DNA of 64,000 bases, from assembly GCF_003259365.1 (NCBI RefSeq), contig NZ_QLLY01000003.1, positions 124,001-188,000 of the forward strand. Reading direction: 5' to 3'. Position numbers and translations under genes: made by a program. The notes under the pieces are model-generated. The model did not search any database. It was not told the origin of the DNA and saw nothing but the letters and a program-made list of their open reading frames with translations. This document shows, piece by piece, positions 39,751 through 49,063 of this stretch; positions within the stretch are counted from its first letter, which is position 1, and each line of letters starts with the position of its first letter. The DNA comes from Streptomyces sp. PsTaAH-137 (GTDB lineage Bacteria > Actinomycetota > Actinomycetes > Streptomycetales > Streptomycetaceae).

Positions 39751-40347
39751 ATGGACGAGGAGCACCAGCGATCCCGGCGGCCCGGCGGACGCAGCGCGCG
39801 GGTCGGCGCGGCCGTGCATCAAGCCGTCTCCGACCTGGTCGGGGAGCGTGGCTACAGCGGTTTCACCATCAGCGAGGTCGCGGCCCGCGCGGGCGTGGCC
39901 GACACCACCGTCTACCGGCGCTGGGGAAGCCTGGAGGCGCTGCTCGCCGACGTGACGCTCACCCGTCTCAACGCGCGGTCGCAGATGCCCGACACCGGGA
40001 GCCTGGCCGGCGACCTGCACACCTACGCGGCCCAGGTGGCCCGCGTGATCACCGGCCCCGACGGTCTGGCGGTGCTCCGCCTGGCCGTCGCCCTGTCCGG
40101 CACCGGGCCGGACGGCCTGCGGGAGCGCGACGACTTCCTCGCCGAGCGCCGCCGCCAGCTCCAGACCATGCTCGACCGCTCCCGCGACCGCGGCGAGGAG
40201 CCACCCGACGCGCTGGCCGTCGTCGACCACGTCATGGCTCCGATGTACGTCCGCGTCCTGTTCGGCGCGGGCCCGCTCACCGAGGAGTACGTCGCCGGTC
40301 TGGTCGACCGGCTGCTATCGAACCCGGGCCGCCCGTCCGACAACTGA
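39751..40347 (+). CDS. TetR-family repressor of the MFS gene
   Basis: 198 residues. The N-terminal TetR helix-turn-helix is clear (LVGERGYSGFTISEVAARAGVADTTVYRRWGSLEALLADV). The C-terminal ligand domain is of the TetR_C type. It is divergent from the MFS gene across a 100-base gap with two 21-base dyads, so it probably represses both genes and is released by an exported compound. The start ATG 39751 is used. Confidence 0.92.
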   Translation: MDEEHQRSRRPGGRSARVGAAVHQAVSDLVGERGYSGFTISEVAARAGVADTTVYRRWGSLEALLADVTLTRLNARSQMPDTGSLAGDLHTYAAQVARVITGPDGLAVLRLAVALSGTGPDGLRERDDFLAERRRQLQTMLDRSRDRGEEPPDALAVVDHVMAPMYVRVLFGAGPLTEEYVAGLVDRLLSNPGRPSDN

Positions 40348-40357
40348 CGCTCGGCCT

Positions 40358-40378
40358 CCGCCCGGGCGAGCCGGGCGG
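40358..40378 (+). terminator. Hairpin terminator of the TetR gene
   Basis: A perfect 8-bp stem (CCGCCCGG and complement) with a 5-base loop lies 10 bases after the TetR stop. Confidence 0.65.
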
Positions 40379-40413
40379 CCCCCGCCGGGCACCGCCCCCG
40401 CCCGCTTGACATC

Positions 40414-42468
40414 ATGGGACGCGTGAACTTCCGGTCGATCTACAGTCAGGGATTCGCGCGGGTAGCGGCATGCACCGGGCACGCCGCCATCGCCGATCCG
40501 CACGCCAACGCCGAGGCGATCCTGCGCCAGGCCCGTGAGCGCGCCGCGGACGGGGTGGCCGTCGCGGTCTTCCCCGAGCTGGGGCTCTGCGGCTACTCCA
40601 TCGAGGACCTGCTGTTGCAGGACGTCGTGCTCGACGAGGTGGAGGAAGCACTGGCGGCCGTCGTCGCCGGGTCCGCCGAGCTGCTGCCGGTGCTCGTGGT
40701 CGGCGCCCCGCTGCGCCACCGGGACCGGATCTACAACTGCGCGGTCGTCGTGCACCGGGGCCGGATCCTGGGCGTCGCCCCGAAGTCGTACCTGCCGAAC
40801 TACCGGGAGTTCTACGAGCGCCGCCAGATCGCGGCCGGTGACACCGAGCGCGGCGGAACGATCCGGCTCGGCGGCGCCGAGGTGCCCTTCGGCGTGGATC
40901 TGCTGTTCGCCGCCGAGGACGTGACCGGGCTCGTGCTGCACGTCGAGATCTGCGAGGACATGTGGGTGCCGGTGCCGCCCGCCGCGGAGGCGGCCCTCGC
41001 CGGCGCGACGGTCATCGCCAACCTCTCCGGCAGCCCGATCACCGTCGGCCGCGCCGAGGACCGCAAGCTGCTCTGCCGGTCGGCGTCGTCCCGCTACCTG
41101 GCCGCCTACGTCTACGCGGCCGCGGGCCTCGGTGAATCCACCACCGACCTGTCCTGGGACGGACAGACGATGATCTACGAGAACGGGGCGCTGCTCGACG
41201 AGACGGAGCGCTTCCCGCTCGGCGACCGGGCCGCGGTCGCCGACATCGACCTGGATCTGCTGCGCCAGGAGCGGCAGCGCCAGGGCACCTTCGACGACAA
41301 CCGGCGTACGCACGCCGCGCGCACCGGCGACTTCCGCCGGATCGCCTTCCGTCTCGACGCGCCCGCGACCGACTTCGGGCTGCGCCGCACGGTGGAGCGG
41401 TTCCCGTTCGTGCCGGCGGACGCCGAGCGGCTCGCGCAGGACTGCTACGAGGCGTACAACATCCAGGTCGCGGGCCTGATGCAGCGGCTCGGCGCGATCG
41501 GCGACCCGAAGATCGTGATCGGGGTGTCCGGCGGGCTCGACTCGACGCACGCGCTGATCGTCGCCGCGCGCGCCATGGACCGGGCGGGGCGGCCGCGCAG
41601 CGACATCCTCGCCTTCACCATGCCGGGGTTCGCGACCGGCCAGCACACCAAGTCCAACGCGCACGCGCTGATGAAGGCCCTCGGCGTCACCGCCGCCGAG
41701 CTGGACATCACCGGCACCGCGCGGCTGATGCTGAAGGAGATGGACCACCCCTTCGCGGGCGGCGACCCGGTCTACGACGTCACCTTCGAGAACGTGCAGG
41801 CCGGGCTGCGGACGGACTATCTGTTCCGGCTCGCCAACCAGCGCGGCGGCATCGTGCTCGGCACCGGCGACCTGTCCGAGCTGGCGCTCGGCTGGTGCAC
41901 GTACGGCGTCGGCGACCAGATGAGCCACTACAACGTCAACGGCGGCGTGCCGAAGACGCTCATCCAGCATCTGATCCGGTGGGTGGTCAGCAGCGGGCAG
42001 TTCGGGGACGAGGCCGGGGAGATCCTCACCGCGATCCTCGACACCGAGATCAGCCCGGAGCTGGTGCCGGGCGAGGAGCTGCAGTCGACCGAGGACAAGA
42101 TCGGTCCGTACGCGCTGCACGACTTCACGCTGTTCTACGTGCTGCGGTACGGGCTGCGGCCCACGAAGATCGCGTTCATGGCGTGGCACGCGTGGCGGGA
42201 CGCGACGGCGGGCGCGTGGCCGCCCGGGTTCCCGGACGCCGACCACAAGGCGTACGAGCTGGCGGAGATCCGGCACTGGCTTGAGTACTTCTGCCGTCGC
42301 TTCTTCCAGTTCGCCCAGTTCAAGCGATCCGCGATGCCGAACGGGCCGAAGGTGTCGGCCGGTGGTTCGCTCTCGCCGCGCGGCGACTGGCGGATGCCGT
42401 CGGACAGTTCGGCGCGGGCCTGGCTGCGGGATCTGGAGCGCTGGGACCCGGCCGACATCGGCGACTGA
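40414..42468 (+). CDS. nadE: Glutamine-dependent NAD+ synthetase (NadE)
   Basis: 684 residues. The N-terminal nitrilase-type amidase has the triad E55 ([10 protein letters not shown]), K124 ([15 protein letters not shown]) and C180 (HVEICEDMW); the C-terminal synthetase has the PP-loop [12 protein letters not shown] and the [16 protein letters not shown] segment. It converts nicotinic acid adenine dinucleotide to NAD+ using glutamine as nitrogen donor. The start ATG 40414 has no strong ribosome site; a GTG 9 bases later is an alternative. Confidence 0.95.
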   Translation: MGRVNFRSIYSQGFARVAACTGHAAIADPHANAEAILRQARERAADGVAVAVFPELGLCGYSIEDLLLQDVVLDEVEEALAAVVAGSAELLPVLVVGAPLRHRDRIYNCAVVVHRGRILGVAPKSYLPNYREFYERRQIAAGDTERGGTIRLGGAEVPFGVDLLFAAEDVTGLVLHVEICEDMWVPVPPAAEAALAGATVIANLSGSPITVGRAEDRKLLCRSASSRYLAAYVYAAAGLGESTTDLSWDGQTMIYENGALLDETERFPLGDRAAVADIDLDLLRQERQRQGTFDDNRRTHAARTGDFRRIAFRLDAPATDFGLRRTVERFPFVPADAERLAQDCYEAYNIQVAGLMQRLGAIGDPKIVIGVSGGLDSTHALIVAARAMDRAGRPRSDILAFTMPGFATGQHTKSNAHALMKALGVTAAELDITGTARLMLKEMDHPFAGGDPVYDVTFENVQAGLRTDYLFRLANQRGGIVLGTGDLSELALGWCTYGVGDQMSHYNVNGGVPKTLIQHLIRWVVSSGQFGDEAGEILTAILDTEISPELVPGEELQSTEDKIGPYALHDFTLFYVLRYGLRPTKIAFMAWHAWRDATAGAWPPGFPDADHKAYELAEIRHWLEYFCRRFFQFAQFKRSAMPNGPKVSAGGSLSPRGDWRMPSDSSARAWLRDLERWDPADIGD

Positions 42469-42477
42469 TCGCGCTAC

Positions 42478-42529
42478 GGTCCTCTCGGAACACTTGATCG
42501 TGACGACTTGATCGCCGACCGAGAGGACC
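42478..42529 (+). promoter_or_regulatory. Inverted repeat that contains the ribosome site of the next gene
   Basis: GGTCCTCTCGG (42478-42488) and CCGAGAGGACC (42519-42529) are a perfect 11-bp pair with a 30-base loop. The loop holds two copies of TTGATCG (about 42494 and 42508). The right arm includes the GAGAGGAC ribosome site of the following gene. It could end nadE transcription or mask the ribosome site. Confidence 0.55.
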
Positions 42530-42538
42530 CGAACTCCC

Positions 42539-43771
42539 TTGAGATCGCTACGTGTTCGTCTCACCGCCCTGGGTGTCGCACTGCTGGCGGGGCTCGCCGC
42601 CCCGGCCCCGGCAGCCGCGGCGGCACCCGCCACCGGCACCGTCGAGGAGGCGCGGCTCGACCGGGCCGCGCCCCAGGAGATCCTGCGCCGCTCGGGCTTC
42701 GACGAGGTGCGGCCCCGCTTCGCACGGGCGCTGGCCGAAGCCCGTACGTACCGGCAGGCCGAGGGCGCCGTCGCACGGGAAGGGGCACGGCTGTGGCGCC
42801 GGGCCGTGGACCGGGTGCAGGGGCGCGGGCCCGCCGGCGGTGACCTCAGCCGCGACGACGACCGGCCGCTGTACTGGGCGCGGCTTTCGATGACACACGA
42901 ACTGCGCTCCTGGGAGCCGGAGTTCGGCCTGAGCGAGGCCCGCAGGACCGCCCTCGTCGACCGGCTCGACCGGGCCTCGCGCGGACAGGACGACATCGCC
43001 TATCCGCGCGGCAAGCACCTGAAGCGGGTCTTCGTGACCGGCTTCGACCCGTTCCAGCTCGACATCGACGTACGCCGTTCCAATCCGTCCGGCGCCGCGG
43101 CCCTCGCGCTCGACGGCACGGTGGTCAGAACGGCGGACGGGCCCGCCCGGATCGAGGCCGTCACGTTCCCCGTGCTGTGGCAGGACTTCGCGGACGGCAC
43201 CGTCGAGCGGGCACTCGCCGGAGTGCTGCCGAAGGTCGACCTGTTCACCACCGTCAGCCAGGGCCGCGTCGGCCGCTTCGACATCGAGCGCACCAACGGC
43301 GCCTGGCGGGGCGGCTATCCGGACAACGACAACGTCTCGCGCACCGAAACCGTCCCCGTGACCGACCCGGCCACGCAGCCGCAATGGACGTCGACGACAC
43401 TGCCGTACGCGAGGATCGTGGCCGCGGACACCGGAGCCTTCCCGGTGTACGACCACACGTCGGTGACCGAGATCCCGGCGGGCGGCACGGACCCGGTCGT
43501 CCGCCCGGACGGGCCGACCCCCGGCTCGACGGCCCGCGCGGGCGGTGGCGGCGACTACCTCTCCAACGAGATCGCCTACCGCGCGACCCTGCTGCGCGAC
43601 CGGCTCGGCCTGCACGACACCCTGCCCGGCGGCCATGTCCACACGCCGGTGCTGCAGTTCGCGGACACCAACACGGACCCGGCGACAGGTACCGTCTCCG
43701 ATCCCGAGTTCGTACGGAACCGGGTGGCGATCACGGCGCAGTTGCGGGCGATCGTGACGGCCGCACTGTAG
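42539..43771 (+). CDS. Secreted pyroglutamyl-peptidase (C15) homologue with Cys-to-Ser change
   Basis: 410 residues from TTG 42539 (ribosome site GAGAGGAC 10 bases upstream). A signal peptide (LTALGVALLAGLAAPAPAAAA) is followed by about 120 residues of unmatched N-terminal region and a C15-type domain from about residue 160 (VFVTGFDPF...SNPSGAAALALDG). Glu250 (DIERTNGAW) and His368 (HVHTPVLQ) align with the catalytic Glu and His, but the Cys position (YVCN in the family) reads YLSN with Ser342. It may be an inactive or serine-type variant. It has no operon partner. Confidence 0.75.
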   Translation: MRSLRVRLTALGVALLAGLAAPAPAAAAAPATGTVEEARLDRAAPQEILRRSGFDEVRPRFARALAEARTYRQAEGAVAREGARLWRRAVDRVQGRGPAGGDLSRDDDRPLYWARLSMTHELRSWEPEFGLSEARRTALVDRLDRASRGQDDIAYPRGKHLKRVFVTGFDPFQLDIDVRRSNPSGAAALALDGTVVRTADGPARIEAVTFPVLWQDFADGTVERALAGVLPKVDLFTTVSQGRVGRFDIERTNGAWRGGYPDNDNVSRTETVPVTDPATQPQWTSTTLPYARIVAADTGAFPVYDHTSVTEIPAGGTDPVVRPDGPTPGSTARAGGGGDYLSNEIAYRATLLRDRLGLHDTLPGGHVHTPVLQFADTNTDPATGTVSDPEFVRNRVAITAQLRAIVTAAL

Positions 43772-43778
43772 GGACCGT

Positions 43779-43806
43779 GGGGCCCGCGGTGTCAGTCGCG
43801 GGCCCC
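43779..43806. terminator. Bidirectional hairpin terminator
   Basis: A perfect 10-bp stem (GGGGCCCGCG and complement) with an 8-base loop lies between the convergent C15-like and GlxA-type genes. Confidence 0.8.
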
Positions 43807-44811
43807 CTCCAGGGCCTCCGCCCTGAAGGTGCGCCGGTAGTCGCGCGGCGACACCCCGATGGCCGCGTGCAGGTGCTGACGCAGTGAGGTCCCTGTGGCG
43901 AAGCCCACCTCGGCGGCGATCCGGTCCACCGGCAGATCACTGGTCTCCAGCAACTGCCGGGCCCGGTGCACCCGTTGCTGGATCAGCCAGCGGCCGGGAC
44001 TGGTGCCGGTCTCCTCCTGGAAGCGGCGGGCGAAGGTGCGCCGGCTCATCCGGGCGTGATCGGCCAACTCGCCGAGCGTCAGCGGCCGTTCGAGGTTGCG
44101 CAGGGCCCAGACGCGGGTGTCGGCGGTGCCGGTGCCGTCCTCCTCGGGCATCGGCTGTTCGATGTACTGGGCCTGGCCTCCGTCCCGCCACGGCGGCACC
44201 ACGCAGTGCCTGGCCACCCGGTTCGCCACCGCGCTGCCGTGGTCGGAGCGGACCACGTGCAGGCACACGTCGACTCCGGAGGCGGCGCCCGCCGAGGTGA
44301 GGACGTCGCCGTCGTCGACGAAGAGCACGTCCGGGTCCAGGAGGACCTGCGGGAACATCCGGCGGAACAGGTCGGCGAGCGCCCAGTGCGTCGTCGCGGG
44401 CCGCCCGTCGAGCAGGCCCGCCGCGGCGAGTGTGAACGCGCCGGTGCAGATGGAGACGATGCGGGTGCCGGGCCGGATGCGGGCGAGCGCGGCGCGCACC
44501 GGCTCCGGCAGCTCGGCCGAGAGGAACCGCAGGTCGAACGGGGGCACGACCACCGTGTCCGCCGTCTCCAGGGCCTCCGGGCCGTGTCCGACGGTGACGG
44601 AGAAGTCGGCGTTCGTCGCCACGGTCCGGTCCTCGGCCGCCGCGCAGGTCACCACGTCGTACGCGCCCGGGACCATCGGGAAGACCCGGTTCGGGATGCC
44701 CAGCTCGAAGGGGTACACCCCGTCGAGGGCGAGTACGACGACGCGGTGCGGCGGGGCCGTACGGAAGTCGACCGGCCGGGCGGAGCCCGCTCGCGGAGCT
44801 GCATCAGTCAT
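43792..44811 (-). CDS. GlxA-family AraC regulator with DJ-1/PfpI-like domain
   Basis: 339 residues. The N-terminal half is a class I glutamine-amidotransferase-like domain (PPHRVVVLALDGVYPFELGIP and RIVSICTGAFTLAAAGLL with the nucleophile-elbow Cys). The C-terminal 90 residues form two AraC helix-turn-helix motifs (HARMSRRTFARRFQEETG and AEVGFATGTSLRQHLHA). The effector is unknown. It is divergent from an alcohol-dehydrogenase-like gene, the probable target. The start ATG 44809-44811 is used. Confidence 0.92.
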   Translation of the reverse strand: MTDAAPRAGSARPVDFRTAPPHRVVVLALDGVYPFELGIPNRVFPMVPGAYDVVTCAAAEDRTVATNADFSVTVGHGPEALETADTVVVPPFDLRFLSAELPEPVRAALARIRPGTRIVSICTGAFTLAAAGLLDGRPATTHWALADLFRRMFPQVLLDPDVLFVDDGDVLTSAGAASGVDVCLHVVRSDHGSAVANRVARHCVVPPWRDGGQAQYIEQPMPEEDGTGTADTRVWALRNLERPLTLGELADHARMSRRTFARRFQEETGTSPGRWLIQQRVHRARQLLETSDLPVDRIAAEVGFATGTSLRQHLHAAIGVSPRDYRRTFRAEALEGARD

Positions 44812-44880
44812 GGCACGATCCTATCGGTTAATGACCATCTTGCCATTGCCGGGCCGGCCGCCCTGCCGCAGGCTGGATGC

Positions 44881-45852
44881 ATGACCAAGAACAACGGCGA
44901 CCAGCCCGAGCCCACCATGAAGGCCATCAGCCAGGACACCCTCGGCGAACCCGGCGTGCTCCACGAGATCGAGACCGCCCGCCCGAAGCCGGGCGTCGGC
45001 CAGATCCTGGTGGCCGTGCACGCGGCGGGCGTGAACCCGACAGACTGGAAGCACCGCGCGACCGGCGGCTTCCTCGGCAAGCCGCCCTTCACGCTCGGCT
45101 GGGACGTGTCCGGCGTCGTGGAGGCCGTCGGCATCGGCGTCGCCCTGCACAAGCCCGGCGACGAGGTGATGGGGATGCTGCCGTACCCGTACGGCGCCGG
45201 TTCGCACGCCGAGTACGTCACCGGCCCGGCCCGCGCCTTCGTGCCCCGGCCCGCCGGGCTCGGCCACGTCGAGGCCGGCGCGCTGCCGCTGGTCTCCCTC
45301 ACCGCCTGGCAGGCGCTCGTGGACCTCGCCGACGTGCAGCCGGGCCAGCGGGTGCTGGTGCACGCCGCCGCGGGAGGCGTCGGGCACGTCGCCGTACAGA
45401 TCGCGAAGGCGCGCGGCGCGTACGTCATCGGGACCGCGTCGGCGCCCAAGCACGACTTCGTGCGGTCGCTCGGCGCCGACGAGGTCATCGACTACCGCAC
45501 CCAGGACTTCGTCGCCGAGGCCCGTGACATCGACGTCGTGCTCGACACGCTCGGCGAGGAGACCCGGCTGCGGTCGCTGGAGGTGCTGCGGCCCGGGGGC
45601 GTCCTCGTCTCGATCCTTCCGGGCGGGTTCGGCGACGTACCGCCCCGGGCGGCCGAGTTGGGCGTACGGGCCACCGCCATGCTGGTCGAGCACGACCAGG
45701 CGGGCCTGCGGGCCGTCGCCGGTCTGGTCGAGGCGGGCAAGCTGACGGTGCACGTCTCGGAGACGTATCCGCTCGCCGACGCCGCGAAGGCGCACGAGGC
45801 GGGCGAGACGGGCCGGGTCACCGGCAAGCTGGTGCTGACGGTCCGCCCGTGA
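44881..45852 (+). CDS. Zinc-free MDR-type NADP-dependent oxidoreductase (quinone reductase-like)
   Basis: 323 residues. Medium-chain dehydrogenase fold with the GroES-like N-terminal domain (AAGVNPTDWKHRATGG) and the cofactor-binding segment VLVHAAAGGVGHVAVQIAKARGA. The zinc-binding residues of true alcohol dehydrogenases are not present, and the sequence is closer to quinone oxidoreductases. It reduces quinones, enones or similar compounds with NAD(P)H. The divergent GlxA-type regulator is its probable controller. Start ATG 44881; an internal ATG at 44917 begins a more conserved N-terminus. Confidence 0.88.
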   Translation: MTKNNGDQPEPTMKAISQDTLGEPGVLHEIETARPKPGVGQILVAVHAAGVNPTDWKHRATGGFLGKPPFTLGWDVSGVVEAVGIGVALHKPGDEVMGMLPYPYGAGSHAEYVTGPARAFVPRPAGLGHVEAGALPLVSLTAWQALVDLADVQPGQRVLVHAAAGGVGHVAVQIAKARGAYVIGTASAPKHDFVRSLGADEVIDYRTQDFVAEARDIDVVLDTLGEETRLRSLEVLRPGGVLVSILPGGFGDVPPRAAELGVRATAMLVEHDQAGLRAVAGLVEAGKLTVHVSETYPLADAAKAHEAGETGRVTGKLVLTVRP

Positions 45853-45856
45853 CCGG

Positions 45857-45890
45857 CGCGCGGTGCGGGGCACGCTCCCCGCACCGCGCG
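45857..45890 (+). terminator. Strong hairpin terminator
   Basis: A perfect 14-bp stem (CGCGCGGTGCGGGG and complement) with a 6-base loop lies 5 bases after the oxidoreductase stop. Confidence 0.85.
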
Positions 45891-46019
45891 GCAGGCGGAC
45901 GGCCGGGCGGTCTTCCCAACGGGCCGCGCTCGAAGGGGACTTGATCCACAGGTGAGCGGGTTACCGTGTGCCCTGCCCGATCCCCTCACCTGCCTCTCCG
46001 ATCGCGACAGGGACACCCG

Positions 46020-46949
46020 ATGAGTGACTCCGCACCGGCCCCGAGAACCTCTCCCGCATCCGACGGACCCACCGGCACGGACACCGCCGCCCGGGTCCGC
46101 GACCGCATCGACACCTCGCGCCCGCACCCGTCCCGGGTCTACGACGCGCTGCTCGGCGGCCGCAACCACTACCCCGTCGACCGCGCCGTCGCCCTCAAGT
46201 CCCTGGAGCACAACCCGCGCGGCCATCTCGACGTCCGGCACAACCGCGACTTCATCCGGCGTGCGGTGCTGCATCTGACCCGTGAGGCGGGCCTGCGCCA
46301 GTTCCTCGACATCGGCACCGGGCTGCCCACGGCGCCGAACGTGCACGAGATCGCCCAGTCCGTCGCGCCCGACACGCACGTGGTGTACGTCGACCACGAC
46401 CCGGTGGTCCTCGCGCACGCCCGCGCGCTGCTGACCGGCGGCCCCGAGGGGCGCACCGCCTATCTCGACGCCGACCTGCGCGACCCGCACGCCATCCTCT
46501 TCGGCGCCCGCGCCACCCTCGACCTGGAACAGCCGGTGGCGCTGGGCCTCGCGGCGATCCTGCACTTCATGGAGTCCCCGGCGGCGGACGAGACCGTGGC
46601 GACGCTGCTCGACGCCCTGCCGTCCGGCAGCGCCGTTTTCCTCACCCACCTCACCGCGGACCTCAACCCGGACACCGTGCTCCCCGCCCTGCGCGCGACG
46701 GGCCTCGACTTCACGCTCCGCTCCCGCGACGAGGTGCTGCGCCTCCTCACCGACAACGGCCTGGAGCCGGTCGACCCGGGTGTGGCCCCGGTCCACCGCT
46801 GGCGCCCGGACGGCGCCTGGCACGGCGTGCACCTGGAGCCGGAGGACACGGCAGGACAGGACGCCCTGGAGGTGGCCGCGCGGCGCGGCATCGGTGACGT
46901 ACGGGACGAGGACATCAACATCTACGGGGCGGTCGCCCTCAAGCCGTGA
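46020..46949 (+). CDS. SAM-dependent methyltransferase-like protein (PF04672)
   Basis: 309 residues. N-terminal segment HPSRVYDALLGGRNHYPVD and the SAM-binding FLDIGTGLPTAPNVHEIAQ loop are the marks of the large Streptomyces family PF04672. The substrates are unknown. The start ATG 46020 is used; in-frame upstream sequence lacks a ribosome site. It converges with the homocysteine methyltransferase gene. Confidence 0.9.
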   Translation: MSDSAPAPRTSPASDGPTGTDTAARVRDRIDTSRPHPSRVYDALLGGRNHYPVDRAVALKSLEHNPRGHLDVRHNRDFIRRAVLHLTREAGLRQFLDIGTGLPTAPNVHEIAQSVAPDTHVVYVDHDPVVLAHARALLTGGPEGRTAYLDADLRDPHAILFGARATLDLEQPVALGLAAILHFMESPAADETVATLLDALPSGSAVFLTHLTADLNPDTVLPALRATGLDFTLRSRDEVLRLLTDNGLEPVDPGVAPVHRWRPDGAWHGVHLEPEDTAGQDALEVAARRGIGDVRDEDINIYGAVALKP

Positions 46950-46982
46950 GCCGCCCCGGGGACGGCCCCCGCCCGAGCCGGT

Positions 46983-47918
46983 TCACGCGAGGCTCGACCG
47001 GATCTCCGTGATCGCCCCGGGCCCCACCCGGCAGCACCCCCCGATCAGCCGCGCCCCACAGTCCCGCCAGCCGGTGACCAGGTCCCCCGAGAACGAGCCC
47101 TGCCCGGTCCAGCGGCGGGCCCGCGCGTCCCAGGTCTCGCCGCTGTTCGGGTACACCACCACCGGCTTTCCGGTGATCTCCGCCGCGAGGCCGACCGCGT
47201 GGTCCACGTCCTCGGGCACACAGCAGTTCACACCGACCGCGATGATCTCGGGGGCCTCGGCGGCGAGGGCGAAGGCCTCGGTGAGGGGCTGGCCCGCGCG
47301 GGTGCGGTCGCCGTCGACGCTGTACGAGAGCCAGGCCGGGACGCCGAGTCCGCGCACCGCCCGCAGCAGTGCGCGGGCCTCGTCCGCGTCGGGGACGGTC
47401 TCCAGGGCGAGGACGTCCGGCCGCGCCCCGGCGAGCACTTCGAGGCGCGGCCGGTGGAAGCGCTCGAGGTCCGCGACGCTCAGCCCGTACCGGCCCCGGT
47501 ACTCCGAGCCGTCGGCGAGCATCGCCCCGTACGGGCCCGCGGACGCGGCCACCCACAGCGGCCGCCCGGTCTCCGCCCGGCGCGCAGCTTCCCGGGCCAA
47601 CTCCACGCTCAGCGCCATCAGTTCGGCCGCGCGGCCGTGTCCGACGCCGCGCCGCGCGAACCCCTCGAAGGTGGCCTGGTAGCTCGCGGTGATGGCGACG
47701 CTCGCGCCCGCCTCGTAGTAGGCGCGGTGGGCGGCGACGATCGCCTCGGGGTGCTCGGCGAGCAGCCGCGCCGACCACAGCTCGTCGCTCAGGTCGTGCC
47801 CGGCGGCCTCCAGCTGGTTGGACAGGCCGCCGTCGAGGACGACCGCCGCGTCGCCGCGCAGGGCCGACGCGAGGGTGCCGGGGCCGTCGAAGGCATCGGG
47901 TGACGTGCTGGTGTTCAT
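46983..47918 (-). CDS. mmuM: Homocysteine S-methyltransferase (MmuM-like)
   Basis: 311 residues. The zinc site is formed by Cys in GVNCCVPEDV and RLIGGCCRVGP; the barrel carries the S-methylmethionine family pattern (VLDGGLSNQLEAAGHDL and the ITASYQATFEGF segment). It makes methionine from homocysteine, with S-methylmethionine or S-adenosylmethionine as methyl donor, without cobalamin. Start ATG 47916-47918. It is divergent from a glyoxalase-type gene over 78 bases. Confidence 0.93.
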   Translation of the reverse strand: MNTSTSPDAFDGPGTLASALRGDAAVVLDGGLSNQLEAAGHDLSDELWSARLLAEHPEAIVAAHRAYYEAGASVAITASYQATFEGFARRGVGHGRAAELMALSVELAREAARRAETGRPLWVAASAGPYGAMLADGSEYRGRYGLSVADLERFHRPRLEVLAGARPDVLALETVPDADEARALLRAVRGLGVPAWLSYSVDGDRTRAGQPLTEAFALAAEAPEIIAVGVNCCVPEDVDHAVGLAAEITGKPVVVYPNSGETWDARARRWTGQGSFSGDLVTGWRDCGARLIGGCCRVGPGAITEIRSSLA

Positions 47919-47996
47919 GGCCCGACGCTACCGGTCCGTGTCCGGCGTCCGTTTCGTACAAGACCGGCGGCCCGCGGCCCGCCTACGGTGAGGAGC

Positions 47997-48365
47997 ATGA
48001 ACGAGATCAGCATTCGTATGGACGCCATCGGTGTCAGCACCTCCGATCTGACCGCGTCCCTCGCCTTCTACCGTCTCCTGGGCCTCGCGTTCCCCGAGGG
48101 CGCCGAGCGGCAGCCGCACGTCGAGACTGAACTGGCCGGCGGGATCCGGCTGATGTTCGATCCCGTCGAGAGCACGGCCGACCAGGTCCGCGGCCGGATC
48201 GCACTGGCCTTCCACTGCGGTGACGCCGCCGGCGTCGACGCGGTGTACGACCGGGTGACGGCAGCCGGGCACCACGGCGAGAGCAAGCCGTTCGACGCGC
48301 CCTGGGGGCAGCGGTACGCGGTGGTGCTCGATCCGGACGGCAACCAGATCGACCTGTTCGCCTAG
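47997..48365 (+). CDS. VOC-family (glyoxalase/dioxygenase-like) protein
   Basis: 122 residues, one VOC module with two beta-alpha-beta-beta-beta units; the metal-like residues are in VETELAGGIRLMFD and the ending AVVLDPDGNQIDLF. These proteins include glyoxalases, resistance proteins and epimerases; the activity here is not determinable. Its 3' end overlaps that of the convergent AraC gene by 4 bases. The start ATG 47997 is used. Confidence 0.85.
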   Translation: MNEISIRMDAIGVSTSDLTASLAFYRLLGLAFPEGAERQPHVETELAGGIRLMFDPVESTADQVRGRIALAFHCGDAAGVDAVYDRVTAAGHHGESKPFDAPWGQRYAVVLDPDGNQIDLFA

Positions 48366-49063
48366 ACCAGGCGGCGCAGTGTCTGGCCGGTCAAGTCCCG
48401 CACGTCGCGGGAGAGATGCGCCTGGTCCGTGTATCCGGCGCGGACGGCCGTCTCGGCGAAGGGGACACCGGCGCGAGCCAGTGCCAGGGCGCGCTGGAGG
48501 CGGAGGACGCGGGCGAGGGTCTTGGGGCCGTAGCCGAACGCCGCGAGGGAACGGCGGTGCAGGAGCCGGGGGCCGAGGCCCGTGAGCCGCGCGGTCCCGG
48601 CGACGGTCGCGCCGGAGTCCAGCGCGCACACGACTGTGGCGAGCAGCGGGTCGGGCGGGGCCGCCGCTGCCGTGAGCCGGGCGGCGACGGCCTCCAGTTC
48701 GGCAGGCGGGTCGGCGGCCGCGCCGATCCGCTCGGTGAGGCGGCGCACCTGCGCGGACGGCCACAGATCGGCCAGGGCGACACCGCGGTCGCGCAGTTCG
48801 TGGGCCGGGACGCCCAGCCAGGCGGGGGCGGCTCCCGGGGCGAACCTGATGCCCGCGTACCGGGTGGCGGTGTCCGCGGCGGGGCGGTGGGCCCGGGTGT
48901 CGGGGCCCGCGATCCGCAGCTCCCCCGCGCCGTCCTCCAGCCACAGCAGGTCCATGCAGCCGTCGGGCAGCACCGGCGCGATCGGGCCCTGCGCCGGGTC
49001 CAGGGTGCGCGTCCACAACACGGCCCCCGGCACCCGGGCGCCCCGCTCCACGTACCCGTCCAC
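48362..49063 (-). CDS. AraC-family regulator
   Basis: 233 residues from GTG 49063. The N-terminal domain (PVLPDGCMDLLWLEDGAGEL) resembles the DUF6597-type domain of such regulators, and the C-terminal helix-turn-helix is RLTGLGPRLLHRRSLAAFGYGPKTLA...AVRAGYTDQAHLSRDVRDLTG, truncated at the end (QTLRRLV). The effector is unknown; the overlapping VOC gene may be a target. Confidence 0.87.
   Translation of the reverse strand: MDGYVERGARVPGAVLWTRTLDPAQGPIAPVLPDGCMDLLWLEDGAGELRIAGPDTRAHRPAADTATRYAGIRFAPGAAPAWLGVPAHELRDRGVALADLWPSAQVRRLTERIGAAADPPAELEAVAARLTAAAAPPDPLLATVVCALDSGATVAGTARLTGLGPRLLHRRSLAAFGYGPKTLARVLRLQRALALARAGVPFAETAVRAGYTDQAHLSRDVRDLTGQTLRRLV

Noticed and set aside
40315..42996. Long open frame antisense to NAD synthetase
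   Set aside because: It runs through conserved NadE active-site codons and spans two intergenic gaps.
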